A stretch of DNA of 64,000 bases from PRDV01 sp963710865. GTDB taxonomy: Bacteria; Babelota; Babeliae; Babelales; Babelaceae. The position numbers and the translations under genes are program-made. Where the stretch lies: contig CAVQBR010000002.1 of the NCBI GenBank assembly GCA_963710865.1, forward strand, positions 434,001 to 498,000. The letters are read 5' to 3'. Below the pieces are notes generated by a model that was not told the origin of the DNA, ran no database searches, and saw only the letters and a program-made list of their open reading frames with translations. Within the stretch, counting starts at the first letter, position 1. Every line of letters begins with the position of its first letter. Below, piece after piece: positions 61,449 to 64,000 of the stretch.

Positions 61449-62636
61449 TCATACAAGCTTGTAAAATCGATGCTTGCCAACTTTTATAAGCATCTCTGGC
61501 TCTACTAGAACAAGAGATTTTGGATCAGTCACTTTTTGAGTATTAATCGAAACTGCACCTGCTTCTATGAGACGACGAGCCTCACTTGAACTGGGAACAG
61601 CTTCAAGATGGCGCAAAATATCGATAATTTTGACTTCTTTTCCAAAAAACTCGGGACACTGAACATTTTGGGCATGAGTGTAATCTTTCTTTTGAAAGAG
61701 CTCCTCAAAAAGTTGCTGAGCTTCAGATGCTTCCTCAGCAGACCAAAAACGAGCTATAATCGCATGAGCCATCTTCTTCTTGAGCTCCATAGGATGAACT
61801 TCACCCTTTGCAACGGCTTCTTGCAATTGGGTTACCTCTTGCTTAGAAGTATGAAGTAACACTTCGTAATAGCGCCACATAAGATCATCAGAAATGGACA
61901 TGAGTTTGCCGTAGGCTTGATCAGCTGGTTCTGCTAATCCAATAGCATTACCGAGCGATTTAGACATCTTCGCGACACCATCGAGCCCCTCTAGGAGAGG
62001 AAGTGTCATAATTACTTGAGGCTCTTGTCCATAATGCTCTTGCAAAAACCTGCCCATCAACAAATTAAATGTTTGGTCCGTACCACCAAGCTCAACATCT
62101 GCTTGCAGTGCTACCGAATCATATCCCTGCATAAGGGGATATAAAAGCTCATGAAAACCCACGGTTTGAGCACTTTTGATGCGCTGAGCAAAATCTTCGC
62201 GCTCAATAATACGAGCTACGGTAACCTTGCTACATAACGCAACGAATTCACGACTCGTAAGCTTATCGAGCCATTGCGAGTTATAATGAACGGTAACTTT
62301 TGCAGGATCGAGGATTTTGCTTACCTGATTAAAATAGGTTTTTGTATTAAATTCGATTTGCTCATCAGTTAAAGGAGGCCGTGTCTTTGAGCGTCCACTG
62401 GGATCACCTATTCGGGCCGTAAAATCTCCGATTAAGAAAATAACTTCGTGACCTAAATCTTGAAACTGGCGCAACTTAGAAAGCGTAACAGCATGGCCTA
62501 AATGCAGGTCCGCAGCTGTCGGATCCATACCAAGCTTAATTTTCAGCTTTCTCCCTGTCGCTAATTTTCTAAGAAACTCCTCCTGAGGAATAATTTGTTC
62601 TACGCCTGCTGCTAACAGCTTATATTCATCTGACAT
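61449..62636 (-). CDS. tyrS: tyrosyl-tRNA synthetase
   Basis: This is a class I synthetase with HLGH (HIGH motif) in ADLHLGHAVTLSKL, VAKMSKSLGN (KMSKS motif), the tyrosine-binding segment and a C-terminal S4 RNA-binding domain (SSSEARRLIEAGAVSIN). It charges tRNA-Tyr. The layout is of the TyrRS group with KMSKS as in E. coli TyrZ/B. subtilis TyrZ type. ATG 62636 follows ggag at good spacing, and the upstream stop is just one base before it, so the two genes are coupled. The TTG at 62648 is not needed. Confidence 0.97.
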   Translation of the reverse strand: MSDEYKLLAAGVEQIIPQEEFLRKLATGRKLKIKLGMDPTAADLHLGHAVTLSKLRQFQDLGHEVIFLIGDFTARIGDPSGRSKTRPPLTDEQIEFNTKTYFNQVSKILDPAKVTVHYNSQWLDKLTSREFVALCSKVTVARIIEREDFAQRIKSAQTVGFHELLYPLMQGYDSVALQADVELGGTDQTFNLLMGRFLQEHYGQEPQVIMTLPLLEGLDGVAKMSKSLGNAIGLAEPADQAYGKLMSISDDLMWRYYEVLLHTSKQEVTQLQEAVAKGEVHPMELKKKMAHAIIARFWSAEEASEAQQLFEELFQKKDYTHAQNVQCPEFFGKEVKIIDILRHLEAVPSSSEARRLIEAGAVSINTQKVTDPKSLVLVEPEMLIKVGKHRFYKLV

Positions 62637-62637
62637 A

Positions 62638-63381
62638 TTAGACTCCAAATACGTGTGCTATCTGACATGCGCCCCACTCAGTTATTTGCAGAAGGCAAAA
62701 TACGAGGTGCTCCCCAAACAAATAAACAACCAAAAATGGCCCGAGAAATGAGAGATACTCAGCATATTCAATATAACTATAACCCTTTTCAAAACCCACG
62801 AGCAAAGCATACCGAAACCCATTAAATATAATACTAATCGCTGCAATTAAAATATTGATATACACAAGAGACACCAAAAAGAATGCTCCTACAATAGCAA
62901 CCGTCGAATGCTGATCACCAAACAAAGCAGCAATATTTAAATGGGCACTCTTAGAGAAAAAGATCATGAACGACTTACTAAAATAGGAAAAGATCAGTGA
63001 TACGAGAATTGCAGTAAGATAGTATCCAAAAAAGACCACAGATACCACCAAAGAAACTATTGTCAGCAACAGAGCAACGACCGCTTCCGTAAAATAAGCT
63101 ACAAATAATCGCACATAGCGCCACTTTCCTATAAATGCATAGGGGTCTATAGGTACCGTCTGCATCCAGCCTATGCCTAAGAAAATAAGCACAAGCAATC
63201 CAAAAAGATCTATGTGCATAAAAGGGTTTGGGCTCATGTAGCCCTCATCCCGAGCTGTATTGTCACCTAAACAAGAGATTATGTACGACTGCAGACATCC
63301 GTTAATAGTATGGGATACTAAATAAGCAGCAACGAGTAATATGAGAGCAAAAAGAAGTTCAGCACTTGCAAGATTTATCAT
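62638..63381 (-). CDS. polytopic membrane protein: M50/site-2-protease homologue without catalytic residues
   Basis: It has about five to six membrane helices. The layout follows the compact M50 (site-2 protease) family: helix with HTING at the position of HExxH, then CLGDNTARDEGYMSPNP with MHIDLFG (family consensus GDxTAxxxGxxTLNPxxHIDxxG), WMQTVPIDP, and ILIAAISIIFNG at the place of NxxPxxPLDG. Glutamate, the second histidine and the aspartate of the zinc site are all replaced, so proteolysis is not expected. ATG 63381 follows aaggtg. It is coupled to tyrS (TAATATG). Confidence 0.7.
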   Translation of the reverse strand: MINLASAELLFALILLVAAYLVSHTINGCLQSYIISCLGDNTARDEGYMSPNPFMHIDLFGLLVLIFLGIGWMQTVPIDPYAFIGKWRYVRLFVAYFTEAVVALLLTIVSLVVSVVFFGYYLTAILVSLIFSYFSKSFMIFFSKSAHLNIAALFGDQHSTVAIVGAFFLVSLVYINILIAAISIIFNGFRYALLVGFEKGYSYIEYAEYLSFLGPFLVVYLFGEHLVFCLLQITEWGACQIAHVFGV

Positions 63382-63468
63382 AGATTGCACCTTAAAAAGT
63401 ATTCACTACGTTAAGTGTACGCAAATTTGTGCATGTGGTCAAAAGAGCTCAGCAGGACTCAGATCATT

Positions 63469-64000
63469 CTAGACTTCCCGCCCTCTGTACTTTTCTTGGA
63501 TAGTTCTCACTGAGCACGCAACAAACTGGATAAATGCACTATAGTCCCTTGTTGTTACGGCGTCGCCGACAATATCATTGAAAAGCTTATCTTCCGTAAT
63601 AACTGGCGGTAAATAACCGAAACTTAGAAGTAATGCACTTGCAACAGCCCTCCCCGTTCTCTTATGCCCCCCATTCCAAGGATGTATACACATGATATCA
63701 AGCCAAATCCTTGCAGCTACTTCAATAGGATGGATTCCACGAGTGTTTATAACGTCTAAACCCTTAGACAATTCTCCTGGAATTGACGCTGGCTCGGGAA
63801 ATAAATGCCATCGCCTCTTCAGCCATTGCTCACAATCAATGAACCCTGGCTGATACACCGTATCATAGTCAATCGAATCTTTCTCCCATTGATCTACTTC
63901 TTCAAGATCTAAGTTTAAAAGCAAACCTTTGGCACTATGAACATCGGTTGCTATGCGCAAAATCGTTTTAATGCTCTCGGGAGCGATTCCCCGCTTATCC
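63469..64000 (-). CDS. Fic-like protein, C-terminal part (5' end outside window)
   Basis: The frame is open to the window end, so the N-terminus lies beyond it. The visible part is a paralogue of the Fic protein at 45352-46566. Shared features are an N-terminal helix (ESIKTILRIATDVHS), IHPIEVAARIW, then the active loop HPWNGGHKRTGR, FGYLPPVI and an ending IQEKYRGREV beside the other's TQEQFRGQSL. As in the paralogue, the metal-binding D/E is absent and H replaces the usual N of HPFx(D/E)GN(G/K)R; in addition F is W. Whether it has a signal peptide cannot be seen. Confidence 0.8.
   Translation of the reverse strand, partial: DKRGIAPESIKTILRIATDVHSAKGLLLNLDLEEVDQWEKDSIDYDTVYQPGFIDCEQWLKRRWHLFPEPASIPGELSKGLDVINTRGIHPIEVAARIWLDIMCIHPWNGGHKRTGRAVASALLLSFGYLPPVITEDKLFNDIVGDAVTTRDYSAFIQFVACSVRTIQEKYRGREV

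Overview
The window looks like part of the chromosome of a host-dependent bacterium, most plausibly Candidatus Dependentiae (TM6). This placement is an inference from gene content, not from a phylogeny. The pointers are: many secreted proteins with eukaryotic-like or low-complexity architecture (ankyrin repeats, a RING-H2 finger, Fic-like domains, long coiled coils); a deoxynucleoside kinase for salvage; a Gram-negative envelope (TamB-like protein, BamD-like TPR protein, an outer-membrane barrel candidate); and single core genes (secA, ftsQ-ftsA-ftsZ, hisS, tyrS, alr, mutL, cdsA) scattered between accessory genes in short operons on both strands.

Layout. 0-9 kb: 3' part of mutL, a duplicated ABM-monooxygenase gene (one copy frameshifted), a PrlF-like antitoxin without a toxin, a PadR/hydrolase/beta-lactamase-like operon, a nucleotidyltransferase and a small P-loop kinase. 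9.3-12 kb: tRNA-Glu and tRNA-Lys with promoter and terminator, mgtE, and an RluD-type pseudouridine synthase. 12-17.5 kb: secreted ankyrin protein, PLD-like protein, tamB. 17.5-25 kb: a rearranged locus in which a prepilin gene fragment and a secreted-protein gene were duplicated and then decayed reciprocally, next to a PilB/GspE ATPase. 25-28 kb: BamD-like protein, cdsA with an apparent ATC start, hisS. 28-34 kb: secreted barrel, coiled-coil and ankyrin proteins, then a broken winged-helix gene behind a 21-bp palindrome. 34-43 kb: secA-pgeF, a secreted protein with a 63-bp repeat array, ftsQAZ. 43-53 kb: TPR protein and hydrolase, a secreted Fic-like protein, a UvrA2-type ATPase, an AbiE toxin-antitoxin pair, and a decayed antibiotic kinase. 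53-64 kb: RING-H2 protein, thioredoxin-ankyrin fusion, rlmB, secreted Hsp20-like protein, alr, deoxynucleoside kinase, hsp20, ClbS-like protein, DUF4143 ATPase, short direct repeats, tyrS coupled to a catalytically dead M50-like membrane protein, and a second Fic-like gene cut by the window end.

How the genes fit together. The housekeeping genes cover division, protein export, translation, envelope assembly and DNA repair. The accessory genes fall into two themes. One is export of proteins likely to act at or beyond the envelope: signal peptides with ankyrin, RING, Fic, coiled-coil or 2H-phosphoesterase-like domains, several with a C-terminal membrane helix. The other is self-protection or selfish functions: AbiE, PrlF, beta-lactamase folds, an AadA-like nucleotidyltransferase, a ClbS-like protein, UvrA2 and an APH(6)/Hur relic. 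The least explained signal is the modular secreted family at 17.6-22.6 kb. One member carries a 2H-phosphoesterase-like domain with both HxT/S motifs, followed by a second copy of the domain that has lost them.
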